Assembly: GCF_900099765.1 (NCBI RefSeq)
Contig: NZ_FNDX01000053.1
Span: 1-40,307, forward strand
Reading direction: 5' to 3'
DNA from: Paenibacillus typhae
GTDB taxonomy: Bacteria > Bacillota > Bacilli > Paenibacillales > Paenibacillaceae
DNA length: 40,307 nt
In this document: positions 16,041 through 23,936 of the stretch, one piece after another
How positions within the stretch are numbered: the stretch's first letter is position 1
Layout of the letters: the number at the start of each line of letters is the position of its first letter
Translations under genes and position numbers: made by a program
The notes under the pieces: model-generated
Databases searched by the model: none
Told to the model about the DNA's origin: nothing
Seen by the model: the letters and a program-made list of their open reading frames with translations, nothing else

Positions 16041-16817
16041 GTGAAACGAAAACTGCTTGTTACAGGGGCATCGGGCAGGATAGGCTATACTATTTATCAG
16101 GGACTCAGGGAAGACGGCCGGTATGACGTTATTGGAGCTGATATTGAAGAGAATGCTGAACAGGGGATCGTTCAGATGGATATTGCTGACGATGCGCGAA
16201 TGGCGGAGCTGACGCAGAATGTTGATACGGTGCTCCATTTTGCCTGGATCAAGGATGAGGAGGATTTCCTCGGCAAGGTACTGCGGGGGAATGTGGCCGG
16301 AGCTTACAAGCTGTTTGAGGCTGCAGTGCAGAGCGGCGTAAAACGGATCATCTTCGCCAGCTCCAATCATGCGACCGGGTTCTATAAGACGGACGAGCAG
16401 GTTGACCCGTCTGACCCTTACCGTCCGGACAGCTTCTATGGCCTGAGCAAATGCTATATTGAGCTGCTCGGCCGGCTATATGCCGATCAGGGCAAGATTT
16501 CCTCCTTCAACATCCGCATCGGCAACTTTCCGGGGGATGACCGGCCTCATTCGGAGCGTGCGGGCCATATCTGGATTTCCGAACGGGATATGCTTCAGCT
16601 GGTTATCTGCTGCATTGAGGCGAAGGAAGAAATGCAGTATCTGAACCTGTACGGCACGTCCGCCAACAGCGATAACTATTATGATATCGCTTACCTGGAG
16701 GAGCTGATCGGATACAAGCCGCTGGATGACGGAGCCGAGCTGCTCGTGCAGGCCAGGGCTCAGGGCCGGGAGATACGTCAGGATGAAACCGTCTACCAGG
16801 GAGGACAAAAGAAATAA
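16041..16817 (+). CDS. Uronate dehydrogenase-like NAD-dependent SDR
   Basis: A 258-residue extended SDR. Seen: TGASGRIG (8-15) for NAD, SSNH (107-110) and Tyr133/Lys137 in YGLSK. The stretch FASSNHATGFY followed by RPDSFYGLSKCY is very like bacterial uronate dehydrogenase (Udh), which oxidises galacturonate or glucuronate to the aldarolactone. The GTG start at 16041 is chosen because AGGAAGGGAG lies ten bases upstream; the frame extends to an ATG at 15963 without a ribosome site. No other uronate gene is nearby. Another NAD-dependent epimerase-type sugar dehydrogenase is possible. Confidence 0.8.
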   Translation: MKRKLLVTGASGRIGYTIYQGLREDGRYDVIGADIEENAEQGIVQMDIADDARMAELTQNVDTVLHFAWIKDEEDFLGKVLRGNVAGAYKLFEAAVQSGVKRIIFASSNHATGFYKTDEQVDPSDPYRPDSFYGLSKCYIELLGRLYADQGKISSFNIRIGNFPGDDRPHSERAGHIWISERDMLQLVICCIEAKEEMQYLNLYGTSANSDNYYDIAYLEELIGYKPLDDGAELLVQARAQGREIRQDETVYQGGQKK

Positions 16818-16834
16818 AGCAGGCAATAAGGGAG

Positions 16835-16862
16835 GGGGTTCCGCATGGCGGGGCCTCTTTTT
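16835..16862 (+). terminator. Terminator of the uronate dehydrogenase-like gene
   Basis: Ten-pair GC-rich stem GGGGTTCCGC / GCGGGGCCTC (with wobble pairs) and loop ATG, followed by TTTTT, 18 bases after the stop codon. Confidence 0.75.
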
Positions 16863-16876
16863 GCGCGCCCGGCGGG

Positions 16877-16914
16877 CTGCCCGAAAGGGCAGTCAGGCTC
16901 CGCCCCTTTTGACG
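16877..16914 (+). repeat. Second copy of the GAAA-loop hairpin and TTTTGACG motif
   Basis: CTGCCC-GAAA-GGGCAG at 16877-16892, then CCCCTTTTGACG ending at 16914. The 15-mer TGCCCGAAAGGGCAG is identical to 15827-15841, and TTTTGACG matches 15795-15802. The pair flanks the uronate dehydrogenase-like gene. Confidence 0.5.
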
Positions 16915-16983
16915 ATGGCGGCAGGCTGCCTGTTCTTTAAGCTAGGGCATAGAGAATGAATTAGCAAAGAGGAGACGATACTG

Positions 16984-17085
16984 ATGGCAAAATTAAGGAA
17001 ATGCTTCACCGGTCTTATTGATGCCATGCTCATCGGCTGGCTCAAGAAAAAAGGAATCATGAATCATATCAAAGAAGGACATTGA
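16984..17085 (+). CDS. Small protein of 33 residues, unknown function
   Basis: ATG nine bases after AAAGAGGAG. The product is basic with an amphipathic or partly hydrophobic middle (FTGLIDAMLIGWLKKKG) and one cysteine. The good ribosome site and protein-like composition make translation plausible. I do not recognise the family. It stands alone in the 340-base gap between the uronate dehydrogenase-like gene and satA. It could be a membrane-associated microprotein or a leader peptide. Confidence 0.5.
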   Translation: MAKLRKCFTGLIDAMLIGWLKKKGIMNHIKEGH

Positions 17086-17118
17086 GAAGGAAGCAGGAGA
17101 CCGGCAACCCGGGAGGAA

Positions 17119-17124
17119 TATAAT
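17119..17124 (+). promoter_or_regulatory. Candidate -10 box of satA
   Basis: A perfect TATAAT 34 bases before the satA start codon. No clear -35 box is seen 16-18 bases upstream. Confidence 0.35.
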
Positions 17125-17158
17125 ATAGATACATTAAAGGGAACGGGGCGCTGAGAAG

Positions 17159-17704
17159 TTGATTGTTAAAATGACGCATGCAACCATGGAGGACTACAAC
17201 AAGCCGAACGAAGAATTTCCCGTTACAGGACGGATTCTTCTAAGGTATGAAAGCGGTGAATGGACGTATACAGAAGAGACGCTGGCAGAACCTTATATGA
17301 AGCGTTATGCAGATGAGGAGCTTGATGCAGCATATATTGAAGAAGACGGTAAGGCCGTATTTTTATATTATGACGGTGCTGATTGTTCCGGGCGGATCAG
17401 GCTGCGTACCAACTGGAACGGATATGCGATGGTCGAAGAGATCGGCGTAGCCGGCAGCCGGAGGCAGCAGGGAATCGGGACCCGGCTTATGGACCGGGGC
17501 GTGGAGTGGGCGCAGCAGCACAAGCTTGCCGGCCTGATGCTGGAAACGCAGGATGTCAATGCGGCCGCATGCCGCTTCTATGCCCGTTATGGTTTTGTTA
17601 TCGGCGGGGCGGATAATATGCTGTACTCGGGCTTTCCGGCTGGCGCTGAGCAGGCGATTTTTTGGTATTATAAATTTCAAGAAAAAGTCTTGACTTTAAG
17701 ATAA
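17159..17704 (+). CDS. satA: Streptothricin N-acetyltransferase (SatA family GNAT)
   Basis: A 181-residue GNAT enzyme that acetylates streptothricin, inactivating the antibiotic. The family pattern is clear: an N-terminal KPNEEFPV segment, LRTNWNGYA, EEIGVAGSRRQQGIGTRL (acetyl-CoA loop), GLMLETQDVNAAACRFY and a C-terminal AIFWYYKF, in the same order as Bacillus SatA/YyaR. A TTG start is chosen since the N terminus MIVKM then lines up with MITEM of that family; the alternative ATG at 17171 has only a weak site. The promoter of the next operon lies in its last codons. This is likely part of the intrinsic soil resistome. Confidence 0.85.
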   Translation: MIVKMTHATMEDYNKPNEEFPVTGRILLRYESGEWTYTEETLAEPYMKRYADEELDAAYIEEDGKAVFLYYDGADCSGRIRLRTNWNGYAMVEEIGVAGSRRQQGIGTRLMDRGVEWAQQHKLAGLMLETQDVNAAACRFYARYGFVIGGADNMLYSGFPAGAEQAIFWYYKFQEKVLTLR

Positions 17705-17718
17705 AAAGAGAGTAAATT
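17690..17718 (+). promoter_or_regulatory. Promoter of the dioxygenase/flavin reductase operon
   Basis: TTGACT (17690-17695), 17 bases, TAAATT (17713-17718). It starts inside the satA coding end. Two operator-like palindromes lie just downstream of the expected start site. Confidence 0.6.
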
Positions 17719-17731
17719 GAGATCAAGGAAT

Positions 17732-17780
17732 TATCTTAACTTAAAGATAATATTCCGGCATAATATCTTAAAGTAAAGAT
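17732..17780. promoter_or_regulatory. Two tandem MhqR-like operators
   Basis: ATCTTAACTTAAAGAT (17733-17748) and ATCTTAAAGTAAAGAT (17765-17780) agree at 14 of 16 bases, have near-palindromic ends (ATCTT / AAGAT), and sit exactly 32 bases apart, three helical turns. The first extends to TATCT...AGATA, the outline remembered for the MhqR site of Bacillus subtilis, which controls dioxygenases of the same family. A MarR/MhqR-type repressor is expected; its gene is not adjacent. Confidence 0.65.
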
Positions 17781-17849
17781 TCTTTAAATCATAATATCGT
17801 ATGAAAATGAACCTCTGAAATCACACTATCCTAAAAGGAGTCGGTTATA

Positions 17850-18800
17850 ATGACTAATGTAGCAGCAAAGCAAACAATGGGGATTCACCATATTACAGCG
17901 ATTGTCGGTCATCCCCAGGAGAACATGGATTTTTATGCGGGAGTGCTGGGCTTGCGTCTGGTTAAGCAGACCGTCAACTTTGATGATCCGGGCACGTATC
18001 ATTTCTACTTCGGCAATGACGGCGGGAAGCCGGGGACAATCATTACTTTCTTCCCTTGGCCTGGAGCATACAAAGGTAAAATCGGCGGCGGACAGGTGGG
18101 TGTAACAACTTACATTATCCCGGTCGGGGCGATGAGCTTCTGGAAAGAGAGACTGGCAAAGTTCAAGGTTGCTTTTACGGAGCTGGAACGGTTCGGGGAG
18201 CAGGTGCTTGAATTCGATGATCCGCACGGGCTGCATCTGGAGCTGGTGGAGCGGGAAGCCGGGGAGCAGAATAGCTGGACCTTCGGAGGCGTTACACCTG
18301 ATGTTGCAATCAAAGGCTTCGGCGGGGCCACCCTGCTGTCCACTGATCCGGAAGCAACGGCTGAACTGCTGGAGCAGGTGCTGGGTCTTACCTTTATCGG
18401 CCGGGAAAATGATATCGCACGCTATCATTCTGCGGCTGACCTCGGCAATGTCATTGATCTCAAAATGACCGCTGTACAGCGCGGTGAAATGGGTGTCGGC
18501 ACAGTGCATCATATCGCCTGGAGAGCAAAGGATGACCAGGATCAGCTGGATTGGCAGAGCTATGTGCATGATCACGGATATGGCGTGACGCCTGTGCAGG
18601 ACCGGAATTATTTTAACGCGATTTATTTCAGGGAGCATGGGGAAATTCTGTTTGAGATTGCTACAGATCCTCCGGGTTTTGCCCACGATGAAACGCCTGA
18701 AACCATGGGTACGGAGCTGAAGCTGCCTGCCCAGTATGAGCCGCACAGAGCACAGATTGAGCAGGTTCTGCTGCCGTTCCAGATCAGAGAGCTCGACTAA
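17850..18800 (+). CDS. Ring-cleaving dioxygenase, MhqA/MhqO type
   Basis: A 316-residue two-module vicinal oxygen chelate (glyoxalase fold) protein, resembling the MhqA and MhqO hydroquinone-specific dioxygenases of Bacillus. Metal ligands are visible as His in MGIHHITAIVG at the start, His in VHHIAWRAKD near 220, and Glu in EILFEIATDPPGF. It should open hydroquinone- or catechol-type rings. AAAGGAG nine bases before ATG fixes the start. It sits behind tandem MhqR-like operators and ahead of a flavin reductase-like gene 26 bases away, a set that fits quinone and electrophile defence. Confidence 0.9.
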   Translation: MTNVAAKQTMGIHHITAIVGHPQENMDFYAGVLGLRLVKQTVNFDDPGTYHFYFGNDGGKPGTIITFFPWPGAYKGKIGGGQVGVTTYIIPVGAMSFWKERLAKFKVAFTELERFGEQVLEFDDPHGLHLELVEREAGEQNSWTFGGVTPDVAIKGFGGATLLSTDPEATAELLEQVLGLTFIGRENDIARYHSAADLGNVIDLKMTAVQRGEMGVGTVHHIAWRAKDDQDQLDWQSYVHDHGYGVTPVQDRNYFNAIYFREHGEILFEIATDPPGFAHDETPETMGTELKLPAQYEPHRAQIEQVLLPFQIRELD

Positions 18801-18826
18801 ATTTATTTACGAGAGGGATGAGCGTT

Positions 18827-19420
18827 GTGCTGAATATAGACCCGGCAGACAATACGGAGAGGGATAATTACAAGCTGCTTGTAGGCAGCATCATTCCGCG
18901 GCCGATTGCTTTTGTGACGACGTTATCCCAGGATGGGGTGCTGAACGGTGCCCCCTTCAGCTATTTCAATATCGTATCGTCGAATCCGCCGATGATCTCC
19001 TTATCCATCCAGCATGCGGCAGGCAAGCCGAAGGATACGGCGCGGAACATCATGGAACGTCAGGAATTTGTCGTGCATATTGTGGACCGGGACAATGTGG
19101 AGCAGGTCAATATGACCGCAGCTCCCCTTGCACCGGATCAGAGCGAGGTTTCACTCGCCGGACTCACGCCTGTGCCAAGCTCGGTGGTCTCCGTGCCTGG
19201 AGTTAAGGAAGCGAAGGTAAGAATGGAATGCGTGCTGGAGCGTACGGTAGAATTCCCGGGCTTCGAGCTGCTGATCGGCAGAGTCGTCCGGTATCATATT
19301 GCCGAAGACATCTATGAGCAGGGCAGAATTGATCCGCTCAAGCTGGGGGCAGTCAGCCGCCTGGCCGGTAATCATTATGCCGGGATCGGGGAAATTTTTG
19401 AGATTGAGCGGCCTGTTTGA
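18827..19420 (+). CDS. Flavin reductase-like FMN-binding protein
   Basis: About 197 residues, of the flavin reductase / DIM6-NTAB family with a split-barrel FMN fold. Typical motifs are GSIIPRPIAFVTTLSQDGVLN, APFSYFNIVSSNPP and a late GRVVRYHI. GTG 18827 is preferred: GAGAGGG is nine bases upstream of it but directly abuts the ATG at 18818, and MLNIDPADNTE matches the usual family N terminus. It could supply reduced flavin or reduce quinones in the same pathway as the dioxygenase. Last gene of that operon. Confidence 0.88.
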   Translation: MLNIDPADNTERDNYKLLVGSIIPRPIAFVTTLSQDGVLNGAPFSYFNIVSSNPPMISLSIQHAAGKPKDTARNIMERQEFVVHIVDRDNVEQVNMTAAPLAPDQSEVSLAGLTPVPSSVVSVPGVKEAKVRMECVLERTVEFPGFELLIGRVVRYHIAEDIYEQGRIDPLKLGAVSRLAGNHYAGIGEIFEIERPV

Positions 19421-19433
19421 ATCAGAGGTTAAA

Positions 19434-19464
19434 CGAAAAAAAGCCGGGAGATCCCGGCTTTTTT
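19434..19464. terminator. Bidirectional terminator between converging operons
   Basis: Stem AAGCCGGGA / TCCCGGCTT (19441-19449 / 19452-19460), with TTTTTT after it on the plus strand and an A-rich run before it that gives a T-tract on the minus strand. It serves the flavin reductase operon and the histidine kinase operon. Confidence 0.85.
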
Positions 19465-19493
19465 CCGTTTAAGAGCAGAGCATCATGGGTGGG

Positions 19494-20891
19494 CTACTCC
19501 ATAATATATCTCGGCAGCTCAACGATCACTGAGGTTCCAACCGTGAACTCACTCTCTATCTTGATCCGGCCGCCGTGCAGCCCGATGATTTCCTTGCAGA
19601 TGGCCAGCCCCAGACCGCTGCCGGACTGGCGTGAGCGGCCCTTGAAGAATTTGGTGCCGAGCTTCTCCAGGTCAGCCGCTTCAATGCCTTCTCCGGTGTC
19701 CGTTACCGTAACAATGATCAGCTCCTCCTGCACAGCGGCGGTAATGCTTACTGCACCCTCGGCCGGAGTGAACTTGAAGGCATTGTCCAGCAGATTGACA
19801 AACACCTGCTTCAGCCGGCCCATGTCCCCGTTGACCGGCAGCGGCTGGTCGGGAATATCGGCATAGAGCCGGATCTGCTTCGTCTGGCCGCGGTACCGGA
19901 ACTGCAGCAGCAGGTCCTCCAGCAGCCCCCTGAGATCATACGGCTGCAGATCAACCGTAATCTCCCCGGCCTGGAACTTGGAGAAATCCAGCAGATCCTC
20001 AACCAGTCCGATCAGCCGGTCCGTTTCGCCGGTCATCACCTCGAGACCCTGCAGGGTCTCTTTTTTATCGGACAAATCACCCATAAGCAGCGTCTCGCCC
20101 CAGCCTTTGATGGAGGTCAGGGGAGTGCGCAGCTCATGCGTGACGGATGAGATGAAGTCGTATTTGATTTTTTCACTCTTGAGAATTTCCTCGGACATAT
20201 AATTGAGCGTAACGGCAAGCGTTCCGATCTCGTCGTTATGCTGCTTCTCCGCCTTTGCCGAGAAATTTCCCGTCGCCATCTCTTTGGCAACCGAGGTCAG
20301 CTGCTGAATCGGCCCGACAATCCGTTTGGCAATAATCAGGCTGAGCACAAAGCCGAACAGGATGACGAGCAGCCCGACCCACACCGCGTTCAGCACAATC
20401 GTGACGATGACATCGTACAGCGGCTCTGCCGATACGGAATACCGCAGCACACCGATATTGGCACCGGCCTCCTTGATCGGAACAGAGACAGCCATAATCC
20501 GTTCCCCGCCCACCGGGGTAAGACTCTGGTAAATCCCCTTGCCGCTGCTCAGTGCAGTCCTCACATCCGGTGTATCAATTCTCTCCGAGCTGGAGAAGCC
20601 GAACGAGTTGATAATGACGTTCCCTTCAGTGTTAAGAACTTCGACCTTGCTGCTCTCTTCCGTTGAGAGGTTCTCCAGAATGTATCTTGCCCGCTCATTG
20701 ATCGAATAGCCCTCCAGGTACTTGTTGAAAAAGGTAGCGGAGGTCGTGGCCCGTGAAGACAGGGTCTCCATTGCACTGCCCAGGTAATAATAGTGGACAG
20801 CTACAATAAACACTCCTTCCAGCAGCAGGACGATCAGGAGCAGGACAAGCGTTATATAGGTAATGAGCCGTGCCCTGATCCCTCTCAGCAA
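19494..20891 (-). CDS. Two-component sensor histidine kinase
   Basis: About 465 residues. TM1 (about 9-35), an extracytoplasmic sensor domain of about 125 residues, TM2 (about 161-188), HAMP, HisKA with phospho-acceptor His252 in VTHELRTPLTS, and HATPase with NLLDNAFKFTP, DTGEGIE and GSGLGLAICKE. It phosphorylates the response regulator encoded just upstream. The TTG start is chosen because GGAGGG lies seven bases upstream and the TTG overlaps the regulator stop codon (TTGCTGA), implying coupled translation; longer GTG and ATG starts lack a ribosome site. The signal is unknown, but the lipoprotein in the operon may take part. Confidence 0.92.
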   Translation of the reverse strand: MLRGIRARLITYITLVLLLIVLLLEGVFIVAVHYYYLGSAMETLSSRATTSATFFNKYLEGYSINERARYILENLSTEESSKVEVLNTEGNVIINSFGFSSSERIDTPDVRTALSSGKGIYQSLTPVGGERIMAVSVPIKEAGANIGVLRYSVSAEPLYDVIVTIVLNAVWVGLLVILFGFVLSLIIAKRIVGPIQQLTSVAKEMATGNFSAKAEKQHNDEIGTLAVTLNYMSEEILKSEKIKYDFISSVTHELRTPLTSIKGWGETLLMGDLSDKKETLQGLEVMTGETDRLIGLVEDLLDFSKFQAGEITVDLQPYDLRGLLEDLLLQFRYRGQTKQIRLYADIPDQPLPVNGDMGRLKQVFVNLLDNAFKFTPAEGAVSITAAVQEELIIVTVTDTGEGIEAADLEKLGTKFFKGRSRQSGSGLGLAICKEIIGLHGGRIKIESEFTVGTSVIVELPRYIME

Positions 20892-21580
20892 TGTTGTACC
20901 CTCCATAAATATCCGAATCCCCACACCGTTTCCAGATATTGCGGCCCTGTGGCATCCTGGCCGATTTTTTGGCGGATCCGGCTAATATTGACATCTACGA
21001 TTTTGAGCTCCCCCATAAAATACTGCCCCCAGACCGAGGTCAGTATGTCATCGCGGTTAACCGCCTTATTGGGCTGCTCCATCAGCAGCTTAACAATAGA
21101 AAACTCAGTGGGGGTGAGCGCAATTTCCACCCCGTCCTTCAGCAGCTTCCGTTCATCGGGCATCAGGGTAAAAGGGGCCAGCTGGATGCTGTTTTCCTGC
21201 AGCACCGCTTCCCCGGGATACATGCGCCGGTACAGCGAACGGACTCTGGCCAGCAGCTCAACCGGGCTGAAGGGCTTGATTACATAATCGTCAGCCCCTG
21301 AATCTAGGCCCATCACCTTATCAATTTCCTGATTTTTGGCGGTCAGCATGATGATGCCGAGCCGGGGGAAGTCCCTGCGCAGCAAGGCGCATACCTCAAA
21401 TCCGCTGATTCCGGGAAGCATCAGATCGAGAATGGCGATATCGAAATCCCGCTGCTCCCGTGCGGCGGCAAGCGCCGCTTCGCCCGTAGCGGCTTCGGTA
21501 ACCTCGAACCCGGCCCGCCTTAGATTCACCTGTAAAAAATCGCGGATCGGCTTCTCGTCTTCCAGTACCAGCACTTTCAT
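20885..21580 (-). CDS. OmpR/PhoB-family response regulator
   Basis: A 231-residue regulator: receiver domain with acidic pocket EDE (7-9), phospho-acceptor Asp52 in LDLMLP, Thr in MLTAKN and Lys in VIKPF, then a winged-helix domain (TPTEFSIVKLLMEQPNKAVNRDDI ... VDVNISRIRQKIG ... VWGFGYLW). AGGAGG six bases before ATG. It begins 14 bases after the lipoprotein stop and overlaps the kinase start, so the three genes form one operon. Targets are unknown; autoregulation is likely but not shown by an obvious direct repeat. Confidence 0.94.
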   Translation of the reverse strand: MKVLVLEDEKPIRDFLQVNLRRAGFEVTEAATGEAALAAAREQRDFDIAILDLMLPGISGFEVCALLRRDFPRLGIIMLTAKNQEIDKVMGLDSGADDYVIKPFSPVELLARVRSLYRRMYPGEAVLQENSIQLAPFTLMPDERKLLKDGVEIALTPTEFSIVKLLMEQPNKAVNRDDILTSVWGQYFMGELKIVDVNISRIRQKIGQDATGPQYLETVWGFGYLWRVQHC

Positions 21581-21594
21581 AGGCGACCTCCTAG

Positions 21595-23070
21595 TCAGTA
21601 CATCGGCGGCTGCGGTGTGCCGGCCAGCCGCCGGACCTCCTCCAGCGGCAGCTTGAGCCGGTTATACTCCTGCAGCCCGGTGCCGCTCAGCTTGCCGGCT
21701 GCATCTGCCGGAGGCAGCACAGCCACAAGCACGGTGGGGGCCGCAGCATCCTCTGTATTTTGCAGCTCATATAGCACGGTATAAATGCTGTTATCCGCCT
21801 TCAGCTTCGCTTCTGCGCTTTGCCATTCCTGCCTGGTCAGCAGCCGCAGCTCAAGCAGCGGTGCCTGGGAATCTGAGCCGGCTCCCTTGTAGCTGAACCG
21901 GATGCTCTTCCAGGGCTCGGGAGATTCCTCTGCAATGTCAAGCGCATATTTACCCTTCCAGCTCTGCGGAATATGGAAGTTGAAGTCCCATCTGTCGAAC
22001 TGCTCTGCCGTAAATTTCAGGCCGGACTGTCCGTCCCATTGATAATACTTGGTAATGAACGGAGTAGCCAATGGGGCCATGCTCTCCGTGCCTGCAGGAG
22101 GCACCAGGAAGCCGATTTCCACTATGCCGTCGCCATTCACATCTGTGCTGTACAGCGGATAATCCTTGATCGCCATATTGCTCTCGCCAAGCTTGCTGTC
22201 AGCTTGGGAATTCAGGGGCGTGAGCGTAATATCCCGGCTGTCCGCAAGCTCCCCGTGATGATAATCATCTGCTGCAAGTATATCAATAAATTGGTCATTT
22301 TCCCAAGTCAGAAGGGAGGTATAGGAAGAATGTGCGCCGATTGCCACATCTACGAACAGAGCGCTGGTGTCCGGAGCCGCCTTGGCGAACTGGGCCTGGA
22401 TGATGGCTCCGTCAAAAGCCTGGTCGGACAGGCTCTGCTGCTGCCCGCCCGCCAGCCGGAATAACTGCAGCCGTGCACTTGGCTGCATATCGGTGGTAAA
22501 GGTAGTCTGGAACATGGCGACATCACTTTGCCCGCTGCCGGTTAGATCGCCTACCGCCAAATGATCATAAGGCTGCTTGAGAATCTCGGACATGGCGCCG
22601 TCCTTTAGACTATAGACCGCCAGCTCTTTGCTGAGGCCTTTGCCGCCGCTGAAGCCCAGCAGCACATCCAGCTGCCCGTCTGCTGTGACGTCAACGAACT
22701 GCACGTAATCCAGCTCGCTGCCGACACCGGTAATGGCAGTCAGCTTGTTCCATTCGCCGCTGGACTGCGACAGGACAAGGGTGTTGACTTCAAAATCGGT
22801 TTTGTCCGTTTTGTAGAAGGCGAGAATTTCATTCTTGCCGTCCTTATCCAGATCCTGCAGCTGAATCGCGCTTCCCGACTCGGAATGGACGGGGACAGTC
22901 AGATGGGCGCCTGCCGGAAGAAAGGATTTTACGATGCTGGTAATGGTTCCGTCGGCATTGCCCTGGGAAGGGGCGCGTAGCAGATCACTGGGGGCCTTGG
23001 GCGCGCCGCAGCCTGATGTAATAAAAGTTAATAATAGAATGGCCCCGAGGCCTAAAACTGATTTATTCAT
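21595..23070 (-). CDS. FG-GAP/VCBS-repeat-like lipoprotein
   Basis: A 491-residue predicted lipoprotein (LTFITSGC, Cys21). The mature part has at least four calcium-loop-like repeats typical of FG-GAP/VCBS beta-propellers: DLDKDGKNEI, DVTADGQLDV, DLTGSGQSDV and DVNGDGIVEI. The ATG at 23070 is chosen for its signal peptide and AAAGGAG 11 bases upstream; the frame extends to 23115 without a ribosome site. It is the first gene of an operon with a response regulator and sensor kinase. A role in signal reception or envelope monitoring is inferred from context only. Confidence 0.85.
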   Translation of the reverse strand: MNKSVLGLGAILLLTFITSGCGAPKAPSDLLRAPSQGNADGTITSIVKSFLPAGAHLTVPVHSESGSAIQLQDLDKDGKNEILAFYKTDKTDFEVNTLVLSQSSGEWNKLTAITGVGSELDYVQFVDVTADGQLDVLLGFSGGKGLSKELAVYSLKDGAMSEILKQPYDHLAVGDLTGSGQSDVAMFQTTFTTDMQPSARLQLFRLAGGQQQSLSDQAFDGAIIQAQFAKAAPDTSALFVDVAIGAHSSYTSLLTWENDQFIDILAADDYHHGELADSRDITLTPLNSQADSKLGESNMAIKDYPLYSTDVNGDGIVEIGFLVPPAGTESMAPLATPFITKYYQWDGQSGLKFTAEQFDRWDFNFHIPQSWKGKYALDIAEESPEPWKSIRFSYKGAGSDSQAPLLELRLLTRQEWQSAEAKLKADNSIYTVLYELQNTEDAAAPTVLVAVLPPADAAGKLSGTGLQEYNRLKLPLEEVRRLAGTPQPPMY

Positions 23071-23228
23071 AAAGATATAATCTCCTTTGCGGTATCTGTG
23101 GCTAGTATATCCCAACCGTCAGGCAAAGTAGTTGCAAAATGGTAAAGGTTGCGCTGTCTGCCAGGCGGCCGGCTTGGTATGATTAAGAAATATACAGTTG
23201 TGCGGTAAAAAGGACGGAGGAGAATAGG

Positions 23229-23930
23229 ATGCGGAAATTTTTCATGACCGATATTCATGGGGACCTGGAGGGACTGAAGCTGCTGTTAAAAAAAGCGGAG
23301 GTGCAGCTCGGCCGGGATCAGCTGGTGTTCGGGGGCGATATGATCAACCGGGGAGCGGACTCAGCCGGGGTTGTTAAGCTGATTAAACATCTGATGGAGC
23401 AGTACCCGGACAATGTCCATGCCGTGATTGGCAATCACGAGGAAATGATGGCTGATTATCTGGTGCAGGGGGACAAGCTGTGGCTCAGTCACGGTGGGCG
23501 TGAGACGCTGAAAAGCTTCGCTGCCAGATTTCCCGATGAAGGGGTCAGGCAGGAGCATATGATGTGGGCCTGTTCTTTGCCTTTGTATTATGAGGACGGC
23601 GAATATGTATATACCCATGCCGGATTGAATCCCGGTCAGCCGCTGGAGCAGCAGGACCGGGATATCCTGTGGATGAATGAGCATGATTTCTATCATCAGC
23701 CGCGGGCGGAGCTGCTTGCATTAACAGGGGGAAAGCCCGTCATACACGGGCATACTCCGGTAGAGCGGATCTATTGGGACGGAGCCAGAATGAATTGCGA
23801 TCTGGGCTCGAATACATACTCCGTACCGGATGAACGGGCGCTTGGGCTGATCAATCTGACGGAGATGACGTATCTCGTCTACAAGCAGGCCGGGAAGAAG
23901 CTGGAGGAGCGGCGGGTTGGGCGGTATTAG
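23229..23930 (+). CDS. PrpE/ApaH-like metallophosphatase
   Basis: A 233-residue serine/threonine phosphatase-type enzyme (PPP family). Metal-binding motifs are complete: DIHGD (8-12), GGDMINRG (35-42), GNHEE (68-72), HAGLNPG and HGHTP. Bacterial relatives hydrolyse diadenosine tetraphosphate or remove phosphate from proteins. GGAGGAG precedes the ATG. It is divergent from the lipoprotein operon and converges with the LacI gene, only six bases separating their stops. The substrate cannot be told from sequence. Confidence 0.9.
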   Translation: MRKFFMTDIHGDLEGLKLLLKKAEVQLGRDQLVFGGDMINRGADSAGVVKLIKHLMEQYPDNVHAVIGNHEEMMADYLVQGDKLWLSHGGRETLKSFAARFPDEGVRQEHMMWACSLPLYYEDGEYVYTHAGLNPGQPLEQQDRDILWMNEHDFYHQPRAELLALTGGKPVIHGHTPVERIYWDGARMNCDLGSNTYSVPDERALGLINLTEMTYLVYKQAGKKLEERRVGRY

Positions 23931-23936
23931 GCCGAT

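Noticed and set aside
17826..18746. A 306-codon minus-strand frame opposite the dioxygenase gene
   Set aside because: It is a shadow of a well-supported gene, with no ribosome site and no recognisable motif.
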